Part shown: piece after piece, positions 52,157 through 60,328 of the stretch | Position numbering within the stretch: position 1 is the stretch's first letter | How the letters are laid out: every line of letters begins with the position of its first letter | From: Gammaproteobacteria bacterium | GTDB lineage: Bacteria > Pseudomonadota > Gammaproteobacteria > Pseudomonadales > Pseudohongiellaceae | Reading direction: 5' to 3' | DNA length: 64,000 nucleotides | NCBI GenBank assembly: GCA_029246545.1 | Contig: JAQWMX010000005.1 | Coordinates: 354,995-418,994, forward strand | The notes under the pieces: model-generated | Database searches by the model: none | What the model was told of the DNA's origin: nothing | What the model saw: the letters and a program-made list of their open reading frames with translations, nothing else | Translations under genes and position numbers: made by a program

Positions 52157-53542
52157 TTAGAGCATAGAAGGTAGCCAGGTGGTAAGAGCTGGCCACATTG
52201 CTAGCAGTGCTAGCATAAGTACTTGAATCAGGATAAAAGGGATGACGCCTTTATAAATATCTTTTGTAAGAATATTGTCTGGAGCTGCTCCGCGTAAATA
52301 AAACAAAGCAAAACCGAAAGGCGGGGTTAAGAATGAGGTTTGTAAGTTAACAGCCAGCATAATTCCTAGCCAAATGGGGTCTATTCCCATTGCTAAAAGA
52401 ATAGGACCAACAATGGGGACGACCATATAAGTTATTTCAATAAAGTCTAAAATAAAGCCGAGCAAAAAAACCACTAGCATTACTAGAGACACGGCCATAA
52501 CTACACCGCCTGGTAAACTTTCAAAAAACTCTTCAACCAAGATGTCGCCGGAAAAACCTCGGAATACCAAGGAAAAAATAGCCGCGCCAATAAGAATCAT
52601 ATAGACCATAGAACTAACTTTGGCTGTAGAGATTGAAACTTCTTTAAAAATTTTCAGGTTTAATTGGCCTTTTGCTAAGGCTAATAACATTGCGCCAAGC
52701 CCGCCGACTCCTGCAGCTTCCGTAGGAGTAGCTGCGCCAAATAGAATAGAGCCAAGAACAGCAATTATTAATATCAGTGGCGGCAACAAACCTTTTACTA
52801 TTTTTTCAAAGATGCTGCTGTTTGCTTTAATAGCGTCTATATCTTCCTGTTTAGCCGGAGGTGCATAATCATCTCTAAAAAAAGCAATTCCTAGCGTGTA
52901 CAAGGAATACAAAACTACTAACAACAGGCCAGGAATAATGGCGCCAGCAAATAGGTCGCCAACCGAAACAGTTTGAGTTGAAAAAACACCCATATTAATT
53001 TGAGCCTGCTGGTAGGCGTTAGAGATGACGTCGCCAAGTAAAACTAATGCAATGGAAGGGGGGATAATTTGCCCCAGTGTTCCGGTTGCACAAATGGTTC
53101 CTGTTGCCAGAGATGGTTTGTAACCAGCTTTCAACATGGTAGGCAGTGAAAGTACACTCATGGTTACGACTGTAGCGCCAACAATGCCGGTGCTTGCGGC
53201 CAATAACATGCCGACAATAATAACTGAGAGCCCTAAACCTCCTCGCATTCGACCAAAAAGGAGAGCCATGCCACCGAGCAGGTCTTCGGCAATTTTAGAC
53301 TTTTCCAACATTACGCCCATAAATACAAACATAGGAACAGCAAACAGCGTTGTGTTCGCAATAACACTGCCGTAGATGCGATTAGGCACAGCGTTTAAAA
53401 AAGCAGTATCAAAGGTGCCAGTTAATACGCCAATGCCAGCGAATAATATAGAGGTGCCCGCTAAAGAAAAAGCAACCGGATAACCGGCAAGTAGAACTAG
53501 ACAGATGCAAATAAAGAGAAGAAAAGGCATTAATTCCATCAT
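52157..53542 (-). CDS. TRAP transporter large permease (DctM)
   Basis: Sodium-coupled membrane transporter subunit of 461 residues with about 12 hydrophobic helices. Seen: ATSTGIVGATVVTMSVLSLP-like AASTGIVGATVVTMSVLSLP with the sodium-site region, GTICATGTLGQIIPPSIALVLLG, AATPTEAAGVGGLGAML, and NLQTSFLTPPFGFALFYLRG. The long form and its cytosolic insert fit the mannitol/chloroaromatic-type subfamily that pairs with TakP-like receptors. Its ATG overlaps the dctQ stop (ATGA), so the two are coupled. It acts with the DctP-like receptor at 50647. Confidence 0.95.
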   Translation of the reverse strand: MMELMPFLLFICICLVLLAGYPVAFSLAGTSILFAGIGVLTGTFDTAFLNAVPNRIYGSVIANTTLFAVPMFVFMGVMLEKSKIAEDLLGGMALLFGRMRGGLGLSVIIVGMLLAASTGIVGATVVTMSVLSLPTMLKAGYKPSLATGTICATGTLGQIIPPSIALVLLGDVISNAYQQAQINMGVFSTQTVSVGDLFAGAIIPGLLLVVLYSLYTLGIAFFRDDYAPPAKQEDIDAIKANSSIFEKIVKGLLPPLILIIAVLGSILFGAATPTEAAGVGGLGAMLLALAKGQLNLKIFKEVSISTAKVSSMVYMILIGAAIFSLVFRGFSGDILVEEFFESLPGGVVMAVSLVMLVVFLLGFILDFIEITYMVVPIVGPILLAMGIDPIWLGIMLAVNLQTSFLTPPFGFALFYLRGAAPDNILTKDIYKGVIPFILIQVLMLALLAMWPALTTWLPSML

Positions 53543-54090
53543 AGAGCGCTGCCTTCCTCTTCTTCAAAAGGCAAGGGGGAAGTCTCTTTGGAAAATAGGT
53601 AGCAAAAACTCTTAAGGATCTCAGCAAGGCCTTGGAGCAACAGTAAAAAGCACATTACCAGGATCATGCTTTTGAGCAGAAAAACGCCTGGCAAACCATT
53701 GGCTTCCGGCGAGCCCTCTAGAATCGTCCAAGAGGAAATGACGTAGTCCCAACAGTATAAAAGAATAAAAAAGGTAACAGGCATCAATAAAAATATTGAA
53801 CCTAAGAAATTAACCCATGCTTTATAACGGGTAGATGATGGCCCATAAATAACATCAACACGGACATGTCCGTTGTGTTTGAGGGTATAACCAACTGTGC
53901 CAAAAACCACAATGGCATTTATATAAAGAACAGATTCTTGGATTGCAATTGAGCCAGTGTTGAAAACATATCGGGTGATAACGACATAGCAGGTGACAAG
54001 AACCATTAATGCCGCAAAATATGCCGAGCCTCTGCCTACTAGCTCTGAAAACCCATCTAAGTATTTATTTAGAGTGTTTATTTTATTCAT
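53539..54090 (-). CDS. TRAP transporter small permease (DctQ)
   Basis: Four-helix membrane subunit of the TRAP transporter, 183 residues. Seen: VGRGSAYFAALMVLVTCYVV, then VITRYVFNTGSIAIQESVLYINAIVVFGTVGYTLKHNGHVRVDV (in outline, with the conserved R-Y-x-F and H-V-R-V-D), and a third and fourth helix near GVFLLKSMILVMCFLLL. It overlaps dctM by four bases. The conserved VRVDV motif in the loop supports the assignment. Confidence 0.93.
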   Translation of the reverse strand: MNKINTLNKYLDGFSELVGRGSAYFAALMVLVTCYVVITRYVFNTGSIAIQESVLYINAIVVFGTVGYTLKHNGHVRVDVIYGPSSTRYKAWVNFLGSIFLLMPVTFFILLYCWDYVISSWTILEGSPEANGLPGVFLLKSMILVMCFLLLLQGLAEILKSFCYLFSKETSPLPFEEEEGSAL

Positions 54091-54200
54091 TTAGTAATCT
54101 AAAAAGTTATTTTGATTTTGTTAAAAGCAGCTTAGATTTACAGCAATAGTTAGGTGTTAGAAAAGCGTGAGAATAGCATAATTTGCTTTTACAAAGGCAG

Positions 54201-54557
54201 CTAAATTAAAAGCAGTCGCAGGCTTAACCAGATTAACAATATGCCTACAAAGAGAACAACTAATGCTAAAAAAGAAAAAAAGAAAAGTTTTAAATGACTA
54301 AGCATGCGCTGAAAAAAAGGGTCAATAGCTAAAACCGGATCAGGTAGTTTCAAAAATAATTCTGTACACGCCAATAGCAACATTCCCCATAAGGAAGCCA
54401 CTATAGAAGGCTCAAGAGCATTAAACGTGAAAGAATTTCGGACTAAAAGCGAATAAGCAGTGAGCAGAAGAACAATAAAAGTTAAAACGGCCATAACAAG
54501 GCGGATAGGTCTAAGCAGTTTAGCCAAGCGGTTAAGGTAAAGTAATAACTTTCTCAA
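54201..54557 (-). CDS. Membrane protein of unknown function
   Basis: A 118-residue protein with three hydrophobic stretches (about 20-42, 52-68 and 88-116), a basic N-terminus, and the hydrophilic segment LKLPDPVLAIDPFFQRMLSH between the second and third. I do not recognise a family. The start is a TTG at 54557 that overlaps the stop of the upstream DUF2750 gene (TTGA), which suggests translational coupling and a shared transcript. No ATG alternative is near. It may work with the DUF2750 protein, but this is inference. Confidence 0.6.
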   Translation of the reverse strand: MRKLLLYLNRLAKLLRPIRLVMAVLTFIVLLLTAYSLLVRNSFTFNALEPSIVASLWGMLLLACTELFLKLPDPVLAIDPFFQRMLSHLKLFFFSFLALVVLFVGILLIWLSLRLLLI

Positions 54558-54919
54558 TGACGCGATCGCACAGCAGCTTCAATTGCAGCGGCAAGGTCAG
54601 CAGGCTCTACTTCAACGCCATCTAAATCGGCATCCCAGTTGAGGCCCGCCATTACATTATCTTCATGCATGCCTGGTAGCCAGTCTTCAAGAAAAGACTC
54701 AAGTGGAATGGATTCAGGCTGGTAACCATTCCAATCATCAGAGCAAAGTGAAGAGGCGTTTCCTTTGCTGGAAAAAAACGGCAACACATCAGTCTCCTCA
54801 AACTCTATTGAAGGACATAAGGCCCAGCCTTGCTCAGCTTTTAGCCCCCAAACTTCTGCATTAGAAAAGACCTTGGCCGCAAATGCGGAGAGCACTTCTT
54901 GTTCTTCATGTGTCGCCAA
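54554..54919 (-). CDS. DUF2750 domain-containing protein
   Basis: A 121-residue soluble protein matching the DUF2750 plan: an N-terminal helix, WGLKAEQGWALCPSIEFEE (here from VWGL), DVLPFFSSKGNASSLCSDDW, IPLESFLEDWLPGMHEDN, and GLNWDADLDGVEVEP. No molecular function is established for the family. The start is a TTG at 54919 with GAGGC upstream. It lies 9 bases after the stop of uspA on the same strand, so uspA-DUF2750-membrane protein probably forms one operon. Confidence 0.8.
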   Translation of the reverse strand: MATHEEQEVLSAFAAKVFSNAEVWGLKAEQGWALCPSIEFEETDVLPFFSSKGNASSLCSDDWNGYQPESIPLESFLEDWLPGMHEDNVMAGLNWDADLDGVEVEPADLAAAIEAAVRSRH

Positions 54920-54928
54920 TAATTTGCC

Positions 54929-55360
54929 TCAAATATGTACAGTAAGTAAATCACAATTAATACCGTGGGCAACACCAGTTGATGTTGAGCCAAATAATAA
55001 TTCCCAGCCATGACGGCCATGGTTTCCCATTATAATTAAATCGGCTTCTATTTCATTAGCCAATTCCTTAATTTCTCTGGCAGGCTGACCTAAAAGTGTG
55101 TGCATACGCTCTGCAGGAATATCGATATTCCTGCCCATTTCCATGAGAGACTGCTTGGCCTGCTCGGTAGCCTCCTGATGCAAACCTTCAACATCGATGC
55201 TTGAGATTTCTATAGCGTAGCCAACTGCTATTGGCTCAATAACATGGATCAGGTCTAACTGGGCTTCATAGGATTTGGCAATGCCGCGCGCTTTATCAAG
55301 AATTACAGCGGAGTCCTGAGAAAGATCAACAGCGACAAGTATATTTTTATAGAGGTTCAT
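54929..55360 (-). CDS. Universal stress protein (UspA family)
   Basis: A 143-residue Usp-fold protein with the start YKNILVAVDLSQDSAVIL and the C-terminal nucleotide-binding pattern GNHGRHGWELLFGSTSTGVA, matching the ATP-binding G-2X-G-9X-G(S/T) signature. Usp proteins accumulate under starvation or oxidative stress. AAAGGAG precedes the ATG at 55360. A short palindrome at 55403-55417 lies in its promoter region. Confidence 0.93.
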   Translation of the reverse strand: MNLYKNILVAVDLSQDSAVILDKARGIAKSYEAQLDLIHVIEPIAVGYAIEISSIDVEGLHQEATEQAKQSLMEMGRNIDIPAERMHTLLGQPAREIKELANEIEADLIIMGNHGRHGWELLFGSTSTGVAHGINCDLLTVHI

Positions 55361-55402
55361 TTCATGCTCCTTTAGCTCAAACAGAAACTAGATTGATTAA
55401 TA

Positions 55403-55417
55403 GTGTAGTTATTACAC
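55403..55417. promoter_or_regulatory. Palindrome GTGTA-N5-TACAC in divergent promoter region
   Basis: A perfect five-base inverted repeat with a five-base spacer lies between the divergent uspA and DUF4265 genes. Its size suits a dimeric regulator, perhaps a fatty-acid or sugar-responsive type, but no known regulator can be named. It could be chance. Confidence 0.3.
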
Positions 55418-55494
55418 ATCGCTACTACAAGTGAGTAGTTGATGCAGCTCAATACATGCTTTTCTGGTAATATTCGTTTTTCAGGAGAATAGCT

Positions 55495-55989
55495 TTGAAA
55501 CAGGAACAACAAGCACTAATACAACTTCCTGCCGGGCAAGATAGCGATGGGCAGCAAGTTTTGGAAAAGATTGAAGTCTTTGTGATGGAGCAAGCAGATC
55601 ACTACGAATTGAAGCAGTCTCCTTTACTTGTTCGGGGTCTAGCCAAAGGCGATATTATTTGTGTAGATCAACAATATGCAAATAAGTTTAAAGTAGTAAA
55701 ACATAGCGGCAATTTGACGGTAAGGGTTTTCCGTAAATCTGACATTGAGATATTAGAAAGCAGTTTAACTCCTCAAGTTGAGATGCATGATGGATCACTC
55801 GACATTAAAACTGATCGAGCTTTAAGTTATTCAATACATGTCAATTTAGGATTCTCAGCTATAGAGTCTTTATTTGATAATGCTATGGCCACTTATCCAG
55901 ATTCAGTCTGGTATTATGGTAATGTTTACGATCTGGTTGACGGCGTTACACCATTAAATTGGTGGGATAGTTTTATAAACCAAGTATAA
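55495..55989 (+). CDS. DUF4265 domain-containing protein
   Basis: A 164-residue soluble protein resembling the DUF4265 family: the strand-rich N-terminal part with KIEVFVMEQADHYELKQSP, LLVRGLAKGDIICVD, and a C-terminal half with SIHVNLGFSAIESLFDNAM and WYYGNVYDLVDGV. Function is unknown. The start is a TTG at 55495, chosen because CAGGAG lies nine bases upstream and no ATG follows near. It is divergent from uspA and 29 bases before yaaA. Confidence 0.65.
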   Translation: MKQEQQALIQLPAGQDSDGQQVLEKIEVFVMEQADHYELKQSPLLVRGLAKGDIICVDQQYANKFKVVKHSGNLTVRVFRKSDIEILESSLTPQVEMHDGSLDIKTDRALSYSIHVNLGFSAIESLFDNAMATYPDSVWYYGNVYDLVDGVTPLNWWDSFINQV

Positions 55990-56018
55990 AAACCAAGTAA
56001 AAAAGGTAAAAGAAAAGC

Positions 56019-56792
56019 ATGCTTATTGTTATATCCCCAGCAAAAACATTAGATTATGAAAGCCCTTTGCCTTCTAAGAAATTCTCTCAACCACAATTTC
56101 TTGAAGAATCTGGCAAGCTTATAAAAGAATTAAGGCGATTAGAGCCAGATGACGTTCAGGATTTAATGCATATTAGTATTAAGCTGGCTGAACAAAATGT
56201 TTCACGATATTTAAATTGGGAGCAGCCTTTTTCACCAAAAAATTCTAGGCCTGCAATATTTGCTTTTAAAGGTGATGTTTATGCCGGACTTGAAGCTGAA
56301 CAATACGAAGCCGCTGATCTGGACTATGCCCAAAAACATTTGCGCATATTATCGGGGCTTTACGGCGTCTTACGTCCTTTAGATTTAATTCAACCTTATC
56401 GTTTAGAAATGGGAATAGATTTGAAAAACAGTCGAGGGAGCTCCCTTTATAAATTCTGGGGAGAACAACTTGGCGCCGCAATTACTCAGGCATTAAAAGA
56501 ACAAAAAGATAATCTATTAATTAACTTAGCTTCTATTGAATATTTTAAAGCAATAAAAGGCAAGACAGATGGAGCTGAAATCATAACGCCAGTCTTTAAA
56601 GATTATAAAAATGGGCAATATAAAGTAATCAGTTTTTTTGCAAAAAAAGCTAGAGGCTTAATGAGCACTTACATTATAAAAAATCGAGTAAAAGACATTG
56701 CTGAATTGGTAAAGTTTAAGGGTGATGGATATTGCTATAGTAAAAAAGATTCTACTAGTAAAGAATTGGTGTTTTTACGAAAGCAAAGCTAA
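56019..56792 (+). CDS. yaaA: Peroxide stress protein YaaA
   Basis: DUF328/YaaA protein that lowers intracellular iron damage during peroxide stress in E. coli. The 257-residue product begins MLIVISPAKTLDYESPLP and includes QPAIFAFKGDVYAGL-like RPAIFAFKGDVYAGLEAE, HLRILSGLYGVLRPLDLIQPYR, LEMG, INLASIEYFKAI, and SFFAKKARGLMSTYII. Length is exactly family-like. It is 29 bases after the DUF4265 gene. Confidence 0.95.
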   Translation: MLIVISPAKTLDYESPLPSKKFSQPQFLEESGKLIKELRRLEPDDVQDLMHISIKLAEQNVSRYLNWEQPFSPKNSRPAIFAFKGDVYAGLEAEQYEAADLDYAQKHLRILSGLYGVLRPLDLIQPYRLEMGIDLKNSRGSSLYKFWGEQLGAAITQALKEQKDNLLINLASIEYFKAIKGKTDGAEIITPVFKDYKNGQYKVISFFAKKARGLMSTYIIKNRVKDIAELVKFKGDGYCYSKKDSTSKELVFLRKQS

Positions 56793-56811
56793 AGGCTTTA
56801 TAAAAGTAGTT

Positions 56812-57066
56812 TTAAAGGCCTAGGCGGCCTAATGATTCAACTATTTCAAGCGCAATTCTGGCAGCTTTAGGGTGCTTTTCTTCTAGCTCTACTAACAGCT
56901 CATCAATCACATCTTTGATATCACCATTGGCTGGTTTGGGTCCTTCCCAGCTGTCGAGCTGAGCATTTAGTTGCGCTAAAAGCAATTCTTGCTGCGGACT
57001 AGTATCGGAAGCATTAATTTTTTCATGCAACTCTGAAATTAAACCTGTAATTTTTTCTTTAGGCAA
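56812..57066 (-). CDS. DUF4404 family protein
   Basis: A small helical protein. The frame is open from 57144, but the likely start is a TTG at 57066 with GGAGG five bases upstream; this gives 84 residues beginning PKEKITGLISELHEKI, which is where the family begins. It ends with the conserved LVELEEKHPKAARIALEIVESLGRLGL (given in outline: HPKAARIA then LGRLG). Function unknown. It is convergent with yaaA and lies downstream of the acyltransferase-like gene on the same strand. Confidence 0.7.
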   Translation of the reverse strand: MPKEKITGLISELHEKINASDTSPQQELLLAQLNAQLDSWEGPKPANGDIKDVIDELLVELEEKHPKAARIALEIVESLGRLGL

Positions 57067-57150
57067 AATAGCCTCCGCTTGATAACAACTTAAGCTTATG
57101 TTGATTGATTCTTTATCGCAAGGAATACACTTGCGCTCGATCAAATGAGG

Positions 57151-58299
57151 TTAATTTTTTTTAAAGGGTAGGTGTTTGCTTGCTAATTGTTGATATTTGG
57201 AAAGATGATTTGTTTCTTCTTTTATAAACTGATCAATAGCAGCACTAAATTGCGGGTGTGATATCCAATGATTGGAATAAGTTAAAACAGGCTCAAATCC
57301 GCGTTGAATTTTATGTTCACCTTGAGCCCCAGAATCAAATTTTAGTAAATTATGTTTAATGCAGTATTCGATACCCTGGTAATAGCAGGTTTCAAAATGA
57401 AGGAATTGCCACTCCTCATCACAACCCCAGTATCGCCCATAAAGGGTATTTTCATCCTTAAAACTTAAAGCGCCAGCGATATATGCATCGTCTTTTTTGG
57501 CTAATACCAACAGAATCTGTTCCGGCATTAAACGGGCTATTTCGAGAAAAAAAGGTAAAGTTAAATAGGCAGAACGCCCACGCACTAGATAAGTGTTTTG
57601 ATAAAATTTATAAAAGCATTGCCACTGTTCAGCTGATACTTCTTTACCTTCTAGCCACTCAAACTGAATGTTACTTTCGTGTATTTTCTTTCTTTCTTTT
57701 TTTAAATTTTTTCGCTTTCTTGAGGAAAAACTTTCTAGAAAATTATCAAAACCTGTATAGTTTTTATTAAACCATTGATACTGACAGCCTTGTCTTTGGA
57801 CTAGGCTTAGTGTTGAAAGCGAATCTGATAGATCTTTATCTGGAAATAAAACATGCCAACTTGAACAATTAAGAAGCTCTGCTTCTTTCTTGATGCTATT
57901 TACGATTGAGTTTATTAATTCATCTCTGTTTTCTTTTGAGTCTAGGCAGATTCTAGGCCCTGCTGAGGGCGTAAAAGGAGCTGAAGTAACAAACTTTGGA
58001 TAGTACTCAATGCCATGTTGGTAGTAAGCATCCGCCCAGGACCAATCAAAAACATACTCACCCATGGAGTTGTTTTTTAAGTACAAAGGCATCACAGCTA
58101 TTAACTTATCAGATTTATTTTTAATTGCTAAGTGATATGGCTTCCAGCCCGAGTGCGCCGTAGTACAGCCACTTTCTTCTAAGGCAAATAAAAATTCATG
58201 TTGTATAAAAGGATAGTCAGACCCGACAAGCTTGTTCCAGCTTTCAGGTGCTACTTTGGTAATGCTGTCTAAAAATTCTGTTTTATATTCTTGATGCAT
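57151..58299 (-). CDS. GNAT-fold N-acyltransferase-like protein (COG3146 family)
   Basis: A 382-residue protein of the peptidoglycan-biosynthesis-like acyltransferase group (FemAB/GNAT fold, COG3146). Seen: FIQHEFLFALEESGCT, GWKPYHLAI, DWSWADAYYQHGIEYYPKFVTSAPFTPSAGPRI (in outline), WFNKNYTGFDNFLESFSSRKRKNLKKERK, GRYWGCDEEWQFLHFETCYYQGIEYCI and FDSGAQGEHKIQRGFEP. The ATG at 58299 is chosen over the one at 58398 because the latter would overlap the divergent gene and the family begins here. Substrate unknown. Confidence 0.82.
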   Translation of the reverse strand: MHQEYKTEFLDSITKVAPESWNKLVGSDYPFIQHEFLFALEESGCTTAHSGWKPYHLAIKNKSDKLIAVMPLYLKNNSMGEYVFDWSWADAYYQHGIEYYPKFVTSAPFTPSAGPRICLDSKENRDELINSIVNSIKKEAELLNCSSWHVLFPDKDLSDSLSTLSLVQRQGCQYQWFNKNYTGFDNFLESFSSRKRKNLKKERKKIHESNIQFEWLEGKEVSAEQWQCFYKFYQNTYLVRGRSAYLTLPFFLEIARLMPEQILLVLAKKDDAYIAGALSFKDENTLYGRYWGCDEEWQFLHFETCYYQGIEYCIKHNLLKFDSGAQGEHKIQRGFEPVLTYSNHWISHPQFSAAIDQFIKEETNHLSKYQQLASKHLPFKKN

Positions 58300-58390
58300 G
58301 ACCAGGCGGCTGTTTATTGGAAATCGAATATGGGTTAAGGTGCAAACAAGCTGAAGTGACAGCTGCAATGAGTTTACAAGATTGGGAATC

Positions 58391-59263
58391 ATGAACAAAG
58401 GTTTAGCTAAAATATTAGCAGAAACTGAAAAGGTTTCGGTGCATGGAGGGCATAGCGGTCAGTTTTGTCAACATGCACAAGACGACTTGGAAAACATAGT
58501 AAAAGCGTATGTTGACCAAGGTTTTGCATGGGTTGGTATAACTGAGCATATTCCTCCTCTTTCCGATGAGATGCGCTATCCTGATGAGGCTGAAGCAAAC
58601 TTAAGTGCTGATTTTCTACAACAACGTTTTAGCCAATATTTTGAACTGGGTCGAGAGTTGCAGAAAAAATATGCCGATAAAATTGAGCTATTACTGGCTT
58701 TTGAAATTGAAACTTATTCTGGTGCTGGGGATTATGTGAATAGCCTTATTAATCAATTTCAGCCAGATTATTTAGTTGGCTCATTGCATCATGTTAATGG
58801 TATAGGAATTGATTACAGCAGAGACTTTTATCAGCAAGCACTCACCAAGGCCGGCAACATTAAGCAGCTATACTGTGATTATTTTGATTCACAATACCAA
58901 ATGATGAAAGAATTTAAACCTGCGGTTGTGGCACACTTTGATTTAATTCGAGCCTTTGATCCAGGTTATTTAAGCACCCTTGCCGAACCAGACATAATTG
59001 AAAAAGTTGAACGTAATCTTGATTATATCGCGGACAATAAACTGATAATGGATTTTAACCTTAGAGGTTTTGATAAAGGTTTAGAGCAGTATCCTTCGTT
59101 GTCTATCTTGAAAAAAGCTATAACTAAAGGCATAGCAATAGTGCCAGGTGACGATTCACATGGTGTTAAATCTGTAGGCCGAAATTATGATCAAGGATTG
59201 ACTGTGTTGGCTAATTTAGGTGTTTCTTTGCAATGGCAAAAGCCCGCGCTCATAAGTTATTAA
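58391..59263 (+). CDS. PHP-domain phosphoesterase (HisJ-like histidinol phosphatase family)
   Basis: A 290-residue protein of the PHP (polymerase and histidinol phosphatase) superfamily. Seen: metal-ligand region VSVHGGHSGQFCQHAQDDLE, GFAWVGITEHIPPL, LAFEIETYSG, DYLVGSLHHVNG, VVAHFDLIRAF and VPGDDSHGVKSVG. These are the four metal-binding patches of HisJ-type enzymes. The first His-x-His is replaced by HGGH, a usual HisJ variant. The ATG at 58391 is preferred over the upstream TTG at 58382. Whether it acts on histidinol phosphate is not certain, since no his genes are near. Confidence 0.85.
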   Translation: MNKGLAKILAETEKVSVHGGHSGQFCQHAQDDLENIVKAYVDQGFAWVGITEHIPPLSDEMRYPDEAEANLSADFLQQRFSQYFELGRELQKKYADKIELLLAFEIETYSGAGDYVNSLINQFQPDYLVGSLHHVNGIGIDYSRDFYQQALTKAGNIKQLYCDYFDSQYQMMKEFKPAVVAHFDLIRAFDPGYLSTLAEPDIIEKVERNLDYIADNKLIMDFNLRGFDKGLEQYPSLSILKKAITKGIAIVPGDDSHGVKSVGRNYDQGLTVLANLGVSLQWQKPALISY

Positions 59264-59274
59264 CGAAAAAGCTA

Positions 59275-60225
59275 CTATCGAAAAAGAAAGTCCAGCACGG
59301 TAAATATAAATATTACTGCTCCTACCCAATTGTTATTTAAAAAGGCTTTAAAGCACTGTTCTGGCCTGCGGTCCCAGGTTAAGGTGTGTTGATAGATGAA
59401 AAGTCCCGCTGCTATTAAAAGGCCAAATTGAAACAAGTTTCCTAATTCAAAATAATTAGCGCAAAAAGCTAGCGTGACCAGAGCAAACACCTGCAAAAAA
59501 GCAATAACGAAAATGTCTCCCTCAGCAAAAAGAATAGCTGTAGATTTCACTCCAATCTTTAAATCATCTTCACGATCAACCATGGCATATTGAGTATCAA
59601 AAGCAATGGTCCATAACAAAGTGGCTATGTATAAAAGCCATGCCTGTGCAGGCAAGGCCCCTGTTTGTGCTGTGAATGCCATTAGCCCCCCCCAAGAAAA
59701 GGCAGCGCCTAGAACGACCTGTGGCAGGTGTGTGTAGCGTTTCATAAAGGGGTAAATCACAGTGAGGCCTAAGGCTGCAAATGCCATTAAGATAGTTAAT
59801 GTGTTTGTCATTAATACCAGCATGAAGGCAATTAAGCACAAAGAGGCACAAAGCAGTAAGGCCTCCCGTGGTTTTATTTTCTGTGTTGCGATAGGGCGAT
59901 ATTTGGTTCGAGTAACATGTGCATCAAAATCTCGATCTGCGTAATCATTCATGCAGCAGCCCGCTGCTCTCATTATTACTGTTCCAATGCAAAAAATAAT
60001 TACTAATTTGAGCTCTGGCATGCCATTCCCGGCAATCCAAAGGCACCATAGTGTGGGCCATAAGACCAACAGGAAGCCAATCGGGCGATTCATCCGTGTC
60101 AGATCCCAGTAGATAGGTAGCTTTGATGCAATGATGGGCAGGCGTTGTTGAATTAACTGCCAGAGCTTTAATTGGGCTAAGTTGAGTTTTTGCTTAACTT
60201 TTTGCAATTGAGGGTTTGAGTGCAT
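59275..60225 (-). CDS. ubiA: 4-hydroxybenzoate polyprenyltransferase
   Basis: Membrane prenyltransferase of ubiquinone synthesis. The 316-residue protein has about eight helices, the first Mg-diphosphate motif NDYADRDFDAHVTRTKYRPIA, LVLWPTLWCLWIAGNG, and the second conserved region ATLLWTIAFDTQYAMVDREDDLKIGVKSTAI (in outline, with DTQYAMVDREDDLKIG). Start ATG at 60225. It is convergent with the PHP gene and divergent from the symporter gene. Confidence 0.96.
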   Translation of the reverse strand: MHSNPQLQKVKQKLNLAQLKLWQLIQQRLPIIASKLPIYWDLTRMNRPIGFLLVLWPTLWCLWIAGNGMPELKLVIIFCIGTVIMRAAGCCMNDYADRDFDAHVTRTKYRPIATQKIKPREALLLCASLCLIAFMLVLMTNTLTILMAFAALGLTVIYPFMKRYTHLPQVVLGAAFSWGGLMAFTAQTGALPAQAWLLYIATLLWTIAFDTQYAMVDREDDLKIGVKSTAILFAEGDIFVIAFLQVFALVTLAFCANYFELGNLFQFGLLIAAGLFIYQHTLTWDRRPEQCFKAFLNNNWVGAVIFIFTVLDFLFR

Positions 60226-60328
60226 ATCGACAACTTAATAAATGAGCGACAATTATAAACAGTCTTTGGCCAGCATTGAATAAAAGAAATTGCGCTGTTT
60301 AAATGGTGCTAATGCATCGGAGTAAATC

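Noticed and set aside
58300..58398. Extended N-terminus of the COG3146 protein starting at 58398
   Set aside because: It would overlap the divergent PHP gene start, and family similarity begins after the ATG at 58299.
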